From JAWHTC01 sp032586155 (GTDB lineage Bacteria > Pseudomonadota > Alphaproteobacteria > Rhodobacterales > Rhodobacteraceae): a stretch of 64,000 nucleotides of DNA. The stretch covers positions 62,001 to 126,000 of the forward strand of contig NZ_JAWHTC010000005.1 of NCBI RefSeq assembly GCF_032586155.1, read 5' to 3'. Below the pieces are notes generated by a model that ran no database searches, was not told where the DNA came from, and saw only the letters and a program-made list of their open reading frames with translations. Shown here piece after piece: positions 32,725-42,024 of the stretch (position 1 is its first letter; every line of letters starts with the position of its first letter). The translations under genes were made by a program, and so were the position numbers.

Positions 32725-35115
32725 ATGCGTTGGATAAGACGAATTGCAATTAGTTTGGCACTGGTTGTCGTGGTGACCGCAGTGGCATCCTGGGCCGTGT
32801 TGAACCGCTCGGTCCCGGATTATGGTCAGAGCCTTGAGGTCACCGGTCTGGACGGCCCGGTCGAGATCATCCGGACCGATCATGCTGTTCCGCATGTTCT
32901 GGGCGGCACCGATCAGGATGTGTTCTTTGGTCTTGGCTATGCTCATGCGCAGGATCGGTTCTGGCAGATGGAAATGTTGCGACGTACCGCGCGGGGTCGG
33001 TTGTCCGAGCTTGTGGGCACGCCGACCATTGCGACGGATGAGCTGTTGTTGCGGCTTGATCTTTACACGGCGGCGCAATCGTCTCTGGAGGTGCAGACGC
33101 CCTATGCGCGGAAAGTTCTCGAGGCCTATGCCAACGGGATCAATACCCGCATTGACGAGGTTTCGGGGCCGGGCGCGCTGGCGCCCGAGTTCTTGTTGTT
33201 CCCGGTTGAGATTGAGCCGTGGACGCCAACCGACAGCCTTGCCATTCTCAAGCTGATCGCATTGCAGTTGGCATCGCAGATCGACAAGGAAGTAACCCGT
33301 GCACGGGTGGCGCAGCTGGTTCCGCCGGAGCGGTTGGTGGATATTCTGCCCGATGTGCCGGGATTTGCGACATTTGATGCTGCCATCACCGGCGGTGGTG
33401 ATGAGCCGGTCGAGCAAGCGGTGCTTTATCCCGCGTCGTTCTGGAATGGCGAGCTGTCGTCGAATGCATGGGCGGCAGGGCCGGCCCGCAGCGTGACCGG
33501 GGCCTCGATTCTGGCCAACGATCCGCATCTGAACTTTGCCGCGCCGTCGATCTGGTACCTGGCGCGGATCGAACTGGAGGCCGGGGGTGTGATCGGCGGG
33601 ACGATCCCGGGGATTCCGATGGTCCTGTCGGGGCGCAGCGATGTGCTGGCTTGGGGACTGACGGCGGCGAACATGGACGACCAGGATGTCTTTGTCGAAA
33701 AACTGAACCCCGAAAATGCCGGTGAGGTGCTGACTCCAGAGGGCTACACGCCGTTGGTCACGCGCCAGGCAACAATCCCGGTGCGGGGGCAGGATGCCAT
33801 CGAGATCACCCTGCGCTGGTCGGAAAACGGTCCGGTGATCCCGGCGAAATACTACAATTTCGATCAGATCAGGCCCGAAGGTCATGTCATCGCGATTGCC
33901 CGGACGCTGTTTAATCCGGCCGACACTTCGATGAGCGCGGCGCTGGAAATGCTGAAGGCCCGCAATGTCGGCGAGGCGCTGGCGGCGATGGAGGGGTTCG
34001 TGACCCCTGCGCAGAACCTGTCAGTCGTCGATGCGGACAGCATTGCTTTGCAGATGATTGGCAAGATGCCGAAGCGGACGACGGAGCATGAAACCAAGGC
34101 GCGCCTGCCGTCACGCGGGTGGATCGCCGGGAACCGTTGGTATGGGTATTTGCCCTATGCGGACAACCCGAGATTCGTTGACCCCGGGGTGGGCGTGTTG
34201 GGGAATACGAACAACAAGACGGCGGATGGAGTGTTCCCAAGACATGTTTCATTCGAGTGGGGTGACAGCCAGCGGATCATGCGGCTGCAGTCGCTTCTAG
34301 CGACCACGGACAAGCATAGCCTTCAGGGGTTCCAGGCGATGCAAATGGACCCGGTCAGCCATCCGGCACAGGTGATCGTGCCGCTGGTGGCCGAGGTACT
34401 TGGCGCGCAGGAGGGGCGCCGGGCTGAGGCTGTGGCGATGCTGTTGGACTGGGACGGGGCGATGGACGCGAACCGACCCGAGCCTGCGTTCTATGCCGCT
34501 CTGATGCGGGCGCTTCAGGTGGCACTGTCCGAGGACGAATTGGGCGACGTCGTGAGCGGGTTCCGCTATCCCGACGCGGTGTTCATCGGGCGTGTGCTGC
34601 GCAATACCAATGGTGCCGGGGTTTGGTGCGATGACGTGCAGAGCGCGGCGCTGGAAAGCTGCGCGGTAACCGTTGGCCGGGCGCTGGATCAGGCGCTTGA
34701 CGGGTTGCAGGCGCGGTTCGGCGATGACCTGACCACGATCCGTTGGGGCGAGATTCATGTGGCCACCCATGATCACCAGGTGCTGGGCGGTTTGCCCGTC
34801 ATCGGTGCGCTGGTGAATATCCGGCAAGAGACGAGCGGCGGTGATGCGACCCTGTTGCGCGGTCTGACCCATGGCAAGGGCGAGGCCCCGCTGCGCAATC
34901 TGCACGGGGCGCTCTATCGTGGGGTCTATGACATGGCCGCGCCCGAGACGTCGGTCTTCGTGGTGTCGACGGGGCAGTCGGGGCACCCGATGTCGCGGCA
35001 TTACCGCGATCAGGCAGGCTTGTGGCTGGAAGGGAAATACCTGCCGATGGTGATGGACGTGGAGACCCTTCGCGCCGAGGCGGCAGCGATCACGCGACTG
35101 ACGCCAGTAGAATAG
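32725..35115 (+). CDS. Penicillin acylase family protein (Ntn hydrolase)
   Basis: The 796-residue product from ATG 32725 (after GGGAGGG) has an N-terminal signal or anchor (ISLALVVVVTAVASWAVL). The alpha chain contains GLGYAHAQDRFWQMEMLRRTARGRLSE. The beta chain begins at the nucleophile Ser246 in L-S-S-N-A-W, where self-cleavage is expected. Further motifs are ANDPHLNFAAPSIWY and IPGIPMVLSGRSDVLAWGLTAANMDDQD. The family includes penicillin acylases and acyl-homoserine-lactone acylases, acting in the periplasm. Which amide is cut is not evident. A terminator follows directly. Confidence 0.9.
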   Translation: MRWIRRIAISLALVVVVTAVASWAVLNRSVPDYGQSLEVTGLDGPVEIIRTDHAVPHVLGGTDQDVFFGLGYAHAQDRFWQMEMLRRTARGRLSELVGTPTIATDELLLRLDLYTAAQSSLEVQTPYARKVLEAYANGINTRIDEVSGPGALAPEFLLFPVEIEPWTPTDSLAILKLIALQLASQIDKEVTRARVAQLVPPERLVDILPDVPGFATFDAAITGGGDEPVEQAVLYPASFWNGELSSNAWAAGPARSVTGASILANDPHLNFAAPSIWYLARIELEAGGVIGGTIPGIPMVLSGRSDVLAWGLTAANMDDQDVFVEKLNPENAGEVLTPEGYTPLVTRQATIPVRGQDAIEITLRWSENGPVIPAKYYNFDQIRPEGHVIAIARTLFNPADTSMSAALEMLKARNVGEALAAMEGFVTPAQNLSVVDADSIALQMIGKMPKRTTEHETKARLPSRGWIAGNRWYGYLPYADNPRFVDPGVGVLGNTNNKTADGVFPRHVSFEWGDSQRIMRLQSLLATTDKHSLQGFQAMQMDPVSHPAQVIVPLVAEVLGAQEGRRAEAVAMLLDWDGAMDANRPEPAFYAALMRALQVALSEDELGDVVSGFRYPDAVFIGRVLRNTNGAGVWCDDVQSAALESCAVTVGRALDQALDGLQARFGDDLTTIRWGEIHVATHDHQVLGGLPVIGALVNIRQETSGGDATLLRGLTHGKGEAPLRNLHGALYRGVYDMAAPETSVFVVSTGQSGHPMSRHYRDQAGLWLEGKYLPMVMDVETLRAEAAAITRLTPVE

Positions 35116-35143
35116 AAAAAGCCCCCGGATGCGGGGGCCTTTT
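35116..35143. terminator. Rho-independent terminator between convergent genes
   Basis: AAAAAGCCCCCG, a GAT-type loop and CGGGGGCCTTTT form a stem directly after the penicillin-acylase stop codon. T-rich tails on both strands let it serve the convergent gabD gene too. Confidence 0.88.
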
Positions 35144-35164
35144 CATGCTTTTGTGGCGGTCGGA

Positions 35165-36640
35165 TCAGACCGACATGCAAACGTATTTCAGCTCGCAGAA
35201 TTCATCGAGACCATAGTGGCTGCCTTCGCGGCCTAGGCCCGATTGCTTGACGCCGCCGAAGGGCGCGACCTCGGTCGAGATGATGCCGGTGTTGACGCCG
35301 ACGATACCATATTCCAGCGCCTCGGCCACCTTGTAGACGCGGCTTAGGTCCTTGGCATAGAAATAGCTGGCCAGGCCGAAAATGGTGTCATTGGCCATTG
35401 CGATGACCTCGTCCTCGTCCTCGAATTTGAAGAGCGGGGCCATGGGGCCGAAGGTCTCTTCGGTGGCAACGGCCATGTCCTGGGTCACGTTAGTGACGAT
35501 GGTGGGCTGGAAGAAGGTGCCACCAAGATTGTGCTGGCTGCCGCCAAAGGCAACCTCACCGCCCTTTGAAACGGCGTCTTCGATGTGCTCACGCACCTTT
35601 TCGACCGCATCATCGTTGATCAACGGGCCGAAGGCGGTGTCGTCTTCCAAGCCGTCTCCGACTTTCATCGCCGCCAGACGGGTACCGAGTTTTTCTGCGA
35701 AGGCGTCGTAAACCCTGGCCTGCACATAGATGCGGTTGGCGCATACGCAGGTTTGGCCGTTGTTGCGGAATTTGCACATGATCGCGCCTTCGACGGCGTC
35801 ATCAAGATCAGCGTCGTCGAATACGATGAACGGCGCGTTACCGCCCAGTTCCATCGAGCATTTCAGAACTTGGTCGGCGGCCTGACGCAGAAGGATGCGG
35901 CCAACCTCGGTCGAGCCGGTGAAGGTCAGCTTGCGGATCGCAGGGTTTTCGCAGAACTCCTGACCGATCTGCGAGGCGGAGGAGGAGGTGACGATCGACA
36001 AGACGCCTTCGGGGATACCGGCGCGGGTAGCCAATTCACCCAGCACCAGTGCGGAAAGCGGCGTTTCCTTGGCCGGGCGGGCGACAACGGCACAACCAGC
36101 AGCCAGCGCCGGACCGACTTTGCGGGTGATCATCGCATTGGGGAAGTTCCACGGCGTGATCGAGGCGACAACGCCGATGGGCTGTTTCATCACCATGATG
36201 CGCTTGTCACGTTGATGGCCGGGGATGATGTCGCCATACATCCGCTTGGCCTCTTCGGCGAAGAACTCGATGAATGACGCGCCATAGGCGATCTCGCCGC
36301 GGCTTTCGGCCATGGGTTTGCCCATCTCTGCGGTGAGGATGGTGGCCAGGTCTTCCTGATGTTCCATCATCAGGTCGAACCAGCGGCGCAGAACAATAGC
36401 GCGTTCCTTGCCGGTCCATGTGGCCCAGTCCTTTTGCGCGGCTTCGGCGCGGGCGATGGCCCCGGCAACCTGCGCGCGGGACAGATCGGCCACGTTGGCG
36501 ATCACGTCGCCGCGGGCGGGGTTGGTGACGTCGAAGGTGCCGTTGTCGCCATCGACCCATGCCCCGGCGATATAGGCTTTCTCGCACAGAAGGGTTGGAT
36601 CCTTGAGCAGGGATTTCAGGTTTGTAACGGTATCGAGCAT
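35165..36640 (-). CDS. gabD: NAD(P)-dependent succinate-semialdehyde dehydrogenase
   Basis: The 491-residue product starts at ATG 36640 with GAGGG upstream. Key motifs are PWNFPNAMITRKVGPALAAG, FTGSTEVGRIL, MELGGNAPFIVFDDADLDDAV (catalytic Glu) and FRNNGQTCVCANRI (catalytic Cys). The KYV-type C-terminus and GLASYFYAKDLSRVYKVAEALEYGIVGVNTG are typical of GabD. It oxidises succinate semialdehyde to succinate in 4-aminobutyrate breakdown. No aminotransferase gene is next to it here, so related aldehydes such as glutarate semialdehyde are possible. Confidence 0.88.
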   Translation of the reverse strand: MLDTVTNLKSLLKDPTLLCEKAYIAGAWVDGDNGTFDVTNPARGDVIANVADLSRAQVAGAIARAEAAQKDWATWTGKERAIVLRRWFDLMMEHQEDLATILTAEMGKPMAESRGEIAYGASFIEFFAEEAKRMYGDIIPGHQRDKRIMVMKQPIGVVASITPWNFPNAMITRKVGPALAAGCAVVARPAKETPLSALVLGELATRAGIPEGVLSIVTSSSASQIGQEFCENPAIRKLTFTGSTEVGRILLRQAADQVLKCSMELGGNAPFIVFDDADLDDAVEGAIMCKFRNNGQTCVCANRIYVQARVYDAFAEKLGTRLAAMKVGDGLEDDTAFGPLINDDAVEKVREHIEDAVSKGGEVAFGGSQHNLGGTFFQPTIVTNVTQDMAVATEETFGPMAPLFKFEDEDEVIAMANDTIFGLASYFYAKDLSRVYKVAEALEYGIVGVNTGIISTEVAPFGGVKQSGLGREGSHYGLDEFCELKYVCMSV

Positions 36641-36849
36641 GGGACGGCCCTCGCGATTGGAATCTATGGTTGCAATAGCCAAAGCACCCGCGCGAAAGAA
36701 TGTCAAAACAGTTTTTGATCAAATTTCCAGCGCGCAGTTGGACCGGGGCATAGCTGTCCAGTGGAAGGCTTTCAAATTGCGCTGGTTTTCGGCACGATGT
36801 TGGAACGGCTCGATCCGAGTCGTTTTAGGTGTCGCAAGGGAGGAAAGTC

Positions 36850-37653
36850 ATGGAGCTGATCACGGAACTGGACGATGCCTATACCAACGCGGCCTATATT
36901 CCGGGCGGTGACGACTACCCTGATCGCTGGGCGCAGGCGGCACAGATGTGGCGCACGCGCGAGGCGCATGACGATCATGCGCGGCTGGATCTACCGTATG
37001 GGCAAGGGGAGCGTGAACGGTTCGACCTGTTCTTGCCCGAAGGGGCACCGGAAGGATTGGTGGTGTTCGTACACGGCGGATACTGGATGAAGTTCGACCG
37101 ATCCTACTGGTCGCATCTGGCCGCAGGGCCAGTGGCGCGCGGCTGGGCCGTGGCGATGCCGAGCTATGATTTGTGCCCGAGAGTGACGATCGGCGAGATC
37201 ACGGCGCAGATCGCCCGGGCCATAGACGTGGCGGCGGGAGTAGTCGACGGGCCTCTGGTCCTGGCCGGCCACTCGGCAGGAGGGCATCTGGTGTCGCGGA
37301 TGCTGGAACCGGGGCTGCTGGACAAGGATGTGGCGGCACGGCTGCGCAAGGTTGTGCCGATTTCACCGGTGACGGATCTGCGGCCGCTGATGCGGACCTC
37401 GATGCGAGATGACTTGCGGTTGAGCGAAGAGTCAGCTGTGGTGGACAGTCCTGTGTTGATGGCGGCGCGGCTCGAGGTGCCTGTGACGGTCTGGGTGGGT
37501 GCAGATGAACGGCCTGCATTCCTGGACCAGGCACGGTGGCTGGCCGAGGCCTGGGAAGCGGGCCACGTGGAAGCCGAAGGGCGGCATCATTTCGATGTCA
37601 TCGAGCCGCTGGAGATTGGCGATAGTGGTCTGGTTGAGGCTTTGATCGGATAG
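36850..37653 (+). CDS. Alpha/beta hydrolase, HGGYW type (kynurenine-formamidase-like)
   Basis: The 267-residue product from ATG 36850 (GGGAGGAAAG upstream) has the oxyanion motif VFVHGGYWMKFD, the nucleophile elbow LAGHSAGGHL, the acid in VGADERPAF and the His in EGRHHFDVIEPL. The HGGYW signature is shared with arylformamidases that hydrolyse N-formylkynurenine, and with related esterases. No other tryptophan-breakdown gene is adjacent, so formamidase activity is a suggestion. Confidence 0.78.
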   Translation: MELITELDDAYTNAAYIPGGDDYPDRWAQAAQMWRTREAHDDHARLDLPYGQGERERFDLFLPEGAPEGLVVFVHGGYWMKFDRSYWSHLAAGPVARGWAVAMPSYDLCPRVTIGEITAQIARAIDVAAGVVDGPLVLAGHSAGGHLVSRMLEPGLLDKDVAARLRKVVPISPVTDLRPLMRTSMRDDLRLSEESAVVDSPVLMAARLEVPVTVWVGADERPAFLDQARWLAEAWEAGHVEAEGRHHFDVIEPLEIGDSGLVEALIG

Positions 37654-37660
37654 GGCAGGA

Positions 37661-37708
37661 GTGGGGGCCAGCCCCCACACCCCCGGAGTGTTTTCACCAA
37701 GAAAGAGC
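37661..37708 (+). repeat. Two-hairpin intergenic repeat, family A (copy 3, short form)
   Basis: It has a perfect hairpin GTGGGGGC-CA-GCCCCCAC at 37661-37678, then ACCCCCGGAGTGTTTT and a CAAGAAAGAG tail, the reduced form of the family. It lies between the stops of convergent genes and may end both transcripts. Confidence 0.6.
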
Positions 37709-37710
37709 AG

Positions 37711-38706
37711 CTAGAGAGACGACCAGCAGGGGAGTTGGTCGTTCTTGGCGGGCGTGGCATGGAACACGGCGCGGGCGATGGCGCGGGCCATGGCGGTGGC
37801 GGCGGCATGGCCGAGATAGAACGTGTCGGCGATTGGGTTTTCCATCGGTTTCGCACCGGTGGCGGCGGCGAAGATCAGGTCGCCGTCCATTGGGGTGTGA
37901 GACGGGAACAGCGCGCGCGCAAAGCCGTCATGCGCCGCAGTGGCGAGGCGGGTGCATTGCGCCTGTGTCAGCTGCGCGTCGGTGGCGACGACGCCGATGG
38001 TGGTGTTGGCGTGCTGGCTGAGCTTGGTTTCGGGCAGGTGGGGGTCGCCGGGGTAGGCGCCTGCCGGGCCGAGGCCGCCGAACTCGTCGTCTTGTTCAAA
38101 CGGGGCGGCCCAAAAGTGAGGGCTGTCGGCAACGGTGGCAGTGCCCAGCGCGTTAACAGCGACAAGGGCGCCAACTGTGTGGCCAGAGGGCAAGGTGACT
38201 GAGGCCGAGCCGAGGCCGCCCTTGAGATTGCCGCTGGTCGCACCCGTGCCGGCACCGGTGGTGCCGAGAGCGAAGCCCGCGGCGGCGTTTTCGAGGGCTT
38301 TGGTGCCGAGGGCTTTGTAGGGGTTATCGCTCCAGCGTTTATCGCCGCCATTCAGGAGGTCGAATAGAATGGCACCGGGAACGATGGGGACGAGTTGGTC
38401 GCCGACCGGGAAGCCGCGGCCCTGGGTGCGCAGGGCGTCAGCCACGCCGGAGGCGGCATCGAGGCCGAAGGCGGAGCCACCTGAGAGGACCAGCGCATCG
38501 ACCTGTTCGACCGTCTTGTCCGGGGCCAAAAGATCAGTTTCGCGGGTACCAGGGGCACCGCCCATGACCGAGACGCCACAGGTAAACGGTTCGTTGCCCA
38601 AAAGTACGGTGCAGCCGGTTTTGATGGCATCGTCTTGTGCGTTGCCGACGGTTAACCCGGCGACGTCGGTTATGAGATTTCGGCGGCCCGGTTTGGCTTG
38701 TGTCAT
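37711..38706 (-). CDS. P1 family peptidase (DmpA-type aminopeptidase)
   Basis: The 331-residue product shows the S58/P1 pattern: ITDVAGLTVGNAQDDAIKTGCTVLL, GGAPGTRETDLL, ALVLSGGSAFGLDAASGV, GAGTGATSGNLKGGLGSAS, VGALVAVNALG and GVVATDAQLTQAQC. These enzymes are made as one chain that cleaves itself before a serine or threonine nucleophile and then remove N-terminal residues from small peptides or amides. It is cytoplasmic. It is transcribed away from the creatinase gene with about 150 bases between starts. Confidence 0.88.
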   Translation of the reverse strand: MTQAKPGRRNLITDVAGLTVGNAQDDAIKTGCTVLLGNEPFTCGVSVMGGAPGTRETDLLAPDKTVEQVDALVLSGGSAFGLDAASGVADALRTQGRGFPVGDQLVPIVPGAILFDLLNGGDKRWSDNPYKALGTKALENAAAGFALGTTGAGTGATSGNLKGGLGSASVTLPSGHTVGALVAVNALGTATVADSPHFWAAPFEQDDEFGGLGPAGAYPGDPHLPETKLSQHANTTIGVVATDAQLTQAQCTRLATAAHDGFARALFPSHTPMDGDLIFAAATGAKPMENPIADTFYLGHAAATAMARAIARAVFHATPAKNDQLPCWSSL

Positions 38707-38858
38707 GATATTCCCCTGAAGTGATGAAAATTATCTTGCCAGAATGTGCAGGATCGGCAAGAGATACGCCATGCCCGCGGTCGATGGCGTCGACCCGAAT
38801 AGCGGGCTTTCCAAACAGTCCTGAACGCCGGGATCTTCTTTTGACGAAGGAGGTCAAT

Positions 38859-40067
38859 ATGACTGCACGTCCAGAAATGTATCGTTTCCACAATGGCGAA
38901 AAGGCCAAGCTGCAATTCGCAGAGGCCGAGTATGCCGAACGGATCAAACTTCTTAGGCAGAGCATGGAGGAGTTGGGGGTTCATGCCGCTGTCTTTACCT
39001 CGATGCACTGCATTTCTTACTACTCTGGGTTCACCTATTGCGCCTTTGGCCGGACTTACGGCCTTGTGGTGACGGCGGAGGAATGTGTCACGATCAGTGC
39101 CGGGATCGATGCCGGGCAGCCGTGGCGGCGGTGCTATGGCGACAACATCACCTATACCGACTGGCAGCGCGACAATTTCTGGCGGGCTGTGGTGTCCGTC
39201 GCTGGTGAGGGCATGGTGATCGGATACGAGGCGGATCACCTGACGCTGGCCTTGCGGGACAAGCTGGAGGGGTTTTTGAAACCGGCTGCGATGGTGGACA
39301 TTGCGCCTGCGAGCATGCGGCAGCGGATGATGAAATCGCCGGCCGAGATTGCCCTGATCCGTGAAGGGGCACGGGTGGCCGATGTGGGCGGCTTTGCCAT
39401 TCGGGACGCTGTCAAGGCAGGGGTGCGCGAGATCGACGTGGCCATGGCCGGGCGCGATGCGATGGAGCTGGAGATCGCCAAATCGTTCCCGGATGCCGAG
39501 TACCGCGACACCTGGGTGTGGTTCCAGAGCGGCATCAATACCGATGGGGCGCATAACCCGGTGACGGGGCGGGTTCTGGAGCGGGGGGATATCCTGTCGC
39601 TCAACACTTTCCCGATGATCAGCGGTTACTACACGGCGCTGGAGCGGACCATGTTCGTGGGCGAGGTCGACGATGCCTCGCTGCGCGTATGGGAGGCCAA
39701 TGTGGCGGCCCATGAATACGGGATGGGCCTGCTGAAGCCAGGGGCAAGTTGCGCCGAGGTGACCCACGCGATCAACGGGTTTTTCGAGGAGCGCGACCTG
39801 CTGCAATTCCGGACCTTTGGCTATGGGCACTCCTTCGGGGTGCTGAGCCATTATTACGGGCGCGAAGCGGGGCTGGAGCTGCGCGAGGATGTCGACACGG
39901 TGTTGCAGCCGGGGATGGTGATCTCGATGGAGCCGATGCTGACCATTGGCGAGGGGCAGCCGGGCGCCGGGGGGTATCGCGAGCATGATATCCTGGTGAT
40001 CACCGAGGATGGCAACGAGAACATTACCGGCTACCCTTACGGGCCGGGGTTCAACGTGGTGGGGTGA
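38859..40067 (+). CDS. Creatinase (creatine amidinohydrolase)
   Basis: The 402-residue product, from ATG 38859 after AAGGAGGTC, matches the length and sequence character of Pseudomonas creatinase throughout. Examples are RFHNGEKAKLQFAEAEYAER, YYSGFTYCAFGRTYGLVVT, NITYTDWQRDNFW, FQSGINTDGAHNPVT (which holds the catalytic histidine of creatinase), GYYTALERTMFVG, FGYGHSFGVLSHYYGREAGLELRED and ISMEPM. It hydrolyses creatine to sarcosine and urea in the cytoplasm. It has the pita-bread fold of M24 peptidases without their metal set. No sarcosine oxidase lies in the window. An AGAT-like gene is 3 kb away. Confidence 0.9.
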   Translation: MTARPEMYRFHNGEKAKLQFAEAEYAERIKLLRQSMEELGVHAAVFTSMHCISYYSGFTYCAFGRTYGLVVTAEECVTISAGIDAGQPWRRCYGDNITYTDWQRDNFWRAVVSVAGEGMVIGYEADHLTLALRDKLEGFLKPAAMVDIAPASMRQRMMKSPAEIALIREGARVADVGGFAIRDAVKAGVREIDVAMAGRDAMELEIAKSFPDAEYRDTWVWFQSGINTDGAHNPVTGRVLERGDILSLNTFPMISGYYTALERTMFVGEVDDASLRVWEANVAAHEYGMGLLKPGASCAEVTHAINGFFEERDLLQFRTFGYGHSFGVLSHYYGREAGLELREDVDTVLQPGMVISMEPMLTIGEGQPGAGGYREHDILVITEDGNENITGYPYGPGFNVVG

Positions 40068-40221
40068 TCGCCCACAGCTATGAGGAAATGGAATAGTTCG
40101 GGGCGTTAGGGATTAACCTTTGGCCCCGAACCCGATGTCTGGTTTCCGTCTGGCACCCGTCGGGTATCCGTCCCGCGAACGGCGGGGTTTGTGGCGTTAA
40201 GGATGGTTTCGGGGTGGTTAA

Positions 40222-40244
40222 GGTGCGTAAAATGCGAACCCTAC
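40222..40244. repeat. Short hairpin repeat with ACCCTAC tail (copy 3, imperfect)
   Basis: GGTGCGTAAAATGCGAACCCTAC is a decayed member of the hairpin family seen at 29094-29117. It lies in the gap after the creatinase gene, which is otherwise featureless. Confidence 0.45.
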
Positions 40245-40266
40245 TGGGAATGTCAGAAGTGTCAGG

Positions 40267-40854
40267 TCAGACAACAAACCACTGGGCGGTTGCGGCACCG
40301 AAGGCGGAGGCGAGGCAACCGCACCACACCATAAGATAGGCGAATGTGCGCGGCTTCCAGTTGGGAATGGCCGAGGACAGCAGGCATGCCGCGAGGTGGC
40401 ATGGGGCAAGAAGTACAAGGTTCCATTGCAGGAAGCCAAAATCACCGAATTCAAAGAAAAACCAAAACCCGGCACTGACGGGTAGTGCCGTTATCATCGG
40501 TAGTAGAAAATGGATGGGAGCATCGTAGAAAAACACGCCGATAGGAAAAATCAGCCAAAAGCCCAACGCGCCGAGAACACGGGCGCGGGTCGGGTGAAAC
40601 AGGACACGGGCGGGCAGGGGTGAGAGCGACCAGATGGCTGTGAGAAGTCCAAGCGCAAAGCTGGGCAAGACCATGCCGAGCGGGGCGCGCCAGCCGGTAG
40701 GAAGGAAGACTGCGTTGCGCGCCTGCGGCAAGGTTTCGATCCAAGGGCCGAGGGCAAGGCCATAGAGCAGCGACGCAGCCACCCAGAAGATCAGGGACAT
40801 GATGAGCCAGCGGCGGCGCAGCCTGTGACGTGGAAACGGGGGGAACTCGGACAT
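40267..40854 (-). CDS. Membrane protein of unknown function (paralogue A)
   Basis: The 195-residue product from ATG 40854 starts MSEFPPFPRHRLRRRWL and has about five hydrophobic segments (SLIFWVAASLLYGLALG; PLGMVLPSFALGLLTAIWSL; GALGFWLIFPIGVFFY; LPMITALPVSAGFWFFF; LAACLLSSAI and a C-terminal one). The same plan and shared words (FPPFP, RVLFHPTRARVL, SAIPNWKPRTFAYLMVW) recur in the gene at 44358-44924. I know no name for the family. Confidence 0.75.
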   Translation of the reverse strand: MSEFPPFPRHRLRRRWLIMSLIFWVAASLLYGLALGPWIETLPQARNAVFLPTGWRAPLGMVLPSFALGLLTAIWSLSPLPARVLFHPTRARVLGALGFWLIFPIGVFFYDAPIHFLLPMITALPVSAGFWFFFEFGDFGFLQWNLVLLAPCHLAACLLSSAIPNWKPRTFAYLMVWCGCLASAFGAATAQWFVV

Positions 40855-40924
40855 AGGGGCGAGTTTAGAGGAACGTGTGACGTGGGCAAGGTGTGCAATG
40901 AATGCGCACCGGCATTTGCCCTTG

Positions 40925-41266
40925 CTACCTTTCGTCGGAGGGCACGCGGGGCGGAGCGGGCAGGGCGCTGCGGGCCTGCGCCAGACGTTGTTCGGCAAAG
41001 CGCAACAGCGCCGCCATCTCGGGTGAATTTGCATTGTCGAGGATGAGTCGCAACCCGATCAAGGCGCGGTCGCGTGGCGGAAGAGGCGTGAGCATGCGCG
41101 CGGCCCGCATGTGGGCGCGGTTGCGGCTGAGAAGCGGGACAAGGCCGGTGTCGCGGGTCCTGAAACGGGGGGGTATTTCGGTCCGGCGCGCGGGTCGTGA
41201 CCAATGCGGCGGGCGGGTCTGACCAGTTTGTTCAAACAGGTGAATTATGTTACTTTTTTCAGTCAT
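40925..41266 (-). CDS. Small protein of unknown function, divergent from the S24 repressor
   Basis: The 113-residue product starts at ATG 41266, where GGGAAGAGAGAG precedes it. The N-terminus MTEKSNIIHLFEQTGQ is followed by a very Arg/Pro-rich middle and a helical second half (PPRDRALIGLRLILDNANSPEMAALLRFAEQRL). It is a soluble basic protein without a recognised domain. It shares a 99-base AT-rich control region with the S24-type repressor gene and is probably controlled by it. Confidence 0.6.
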   Translation of the reverse strand: MTEKSNIIHLFEQTGQTRPPHWSRPARRTEIPPRFRTRDTGLVPLLSRNRAHMRAARMLTPLPPRDRALIGLRLILDNANSPEMAALLRFAEQRLAQARSALPAPPRVPSDER

Positions 41267-41365
41267 AATACTCTCTCTTCCCTCGTTAAGCGGCGTGGAC
41301 TGATGGAATTTATGCAATATTACTAGTTAACCAAACGTTTTCAAACTGGGCCTAAACTTAGAAAA

Positions 41366-41989
41366 ATGTCAGAGATCGGCGGAAAAATCAGATCGCTGCG
41401 CGAGGATCGGGGGTTGTCCCGCAAGGCATTCGGGGAACGGACCGGCGTGCCCGAGGCCAAGGTGCAGGCGGTCGAGATCGGCAAGCAACGGGCGGACCAT
41501 GAATTCCTGATGAGCATCGTGCGCGTCCTTGGGGTCGATGCAAACTGGCTTTTGTCGGAACAGCTCGGGTTTGCCGAGCCCGACAAGCCCGGGTTTGGAA
41601 CGGTTCGGGCAGGTAGAGATTGGGCACCGATCGACCGGAGCGAAGCGGGCGACAGGGACTGGTTCGGGGTCAGCCGCGGATTTCTGGCAGAGCAGGGTGT
41701 TTCGGAAGACGATCTGCTGATCGTGACAGTTGTCGGCAACAGCATGGAGCCGAAACTGTCGGACGGCAATCAGGTGCTGGTCAACTGTGCCGAGTGTGAG
41801 TTGAAGGATGGATTGGTTTTCGTGCTGCGGTTCGGAGACGAGATGAACGTCAAGCAGGTTCAAATGCTACCACAGGCGCATGTGCAGCTGGTCAGTGCCA
41901 ATGCGGAATACCCACCGATCCTTGTAGATCTGAACGATACCGACATGGTCGTGATCGGGCGGGTGATGGCGGCAATGCAAGTCTTGTAG
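41366..41989 (+). CDS. XRE-family regulator with S24 (LexA/CI-like) domain
   Basis: The 207-residue product has an N-terminal HTH (IRSLREDRGLSRKAFGERTGVPEAKVQAVEIGKQ, residues about 8-42) and a C-terminal S24 peptidase domain. The catalytic pair is visible: Ser126 in VVGNSMEP and Lys163 in FGDEMNVKQVQ, 37 residues apart as in LexA. An Ala-Gly at 82-83 (VRAGRDW) is in the hinge where LexA-like proteins self-cleave. It could be a DNA-damage-responsive repressor left from a phage or a stress regulator; no phage genes are nearby. Confidence 0.85.
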   Translation: MSEIGGKIRSLREDRGLSRKAFGERTGVPEAKVQAVEIGKQRADHEFLMSIVRVLGVDANWLLSEQLGFAEPDKPGFGTVRAGRDWAPIDRSEAGDRDWFGVSRGFLAEQGVSEDDLLIVTVVGNSMEPKLSDGNQVLVNCAECELKDGLVFVLRFGDEMNVKQVQMLPQAHVQLVSANAEYPPILVDLNDTDMVVIGRVMAAMQVL

Positions 41990-41992
41990 GAG

Positions 41993-42019
41993 GTAGGCCG
42001 GGCTGAAGCCCGGCCTACG
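41993..42019. terminator. Perfect hairpin between convergent genes (CCTACG family, copy 4)
   Basis: GTAGGCCGGGCT and AGCCCGGCCTAC pair perfectly around a GA loop, followed by G. It is four bases after the repressor stop and six before the end of the cyclase gene. It has no T-tract but is the only structure available to stop both transcripts. Confidence 0.65.
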
Positions 42020-42024
42020 GCGTC

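Noticed and set aside
32404..35115. Longer penicillin-acylase frame starting at 32404
   Set aside because: The first 107 codons have no family similarity and cross the control region; ATG 32725 has a GGGAGGG site and a signal-anchor sequence.
41366..41989. Prophage region around the S24 repressor
   Set aside because: No integrase, structural or lysis gene is present within the window; a single repressor is not enough.
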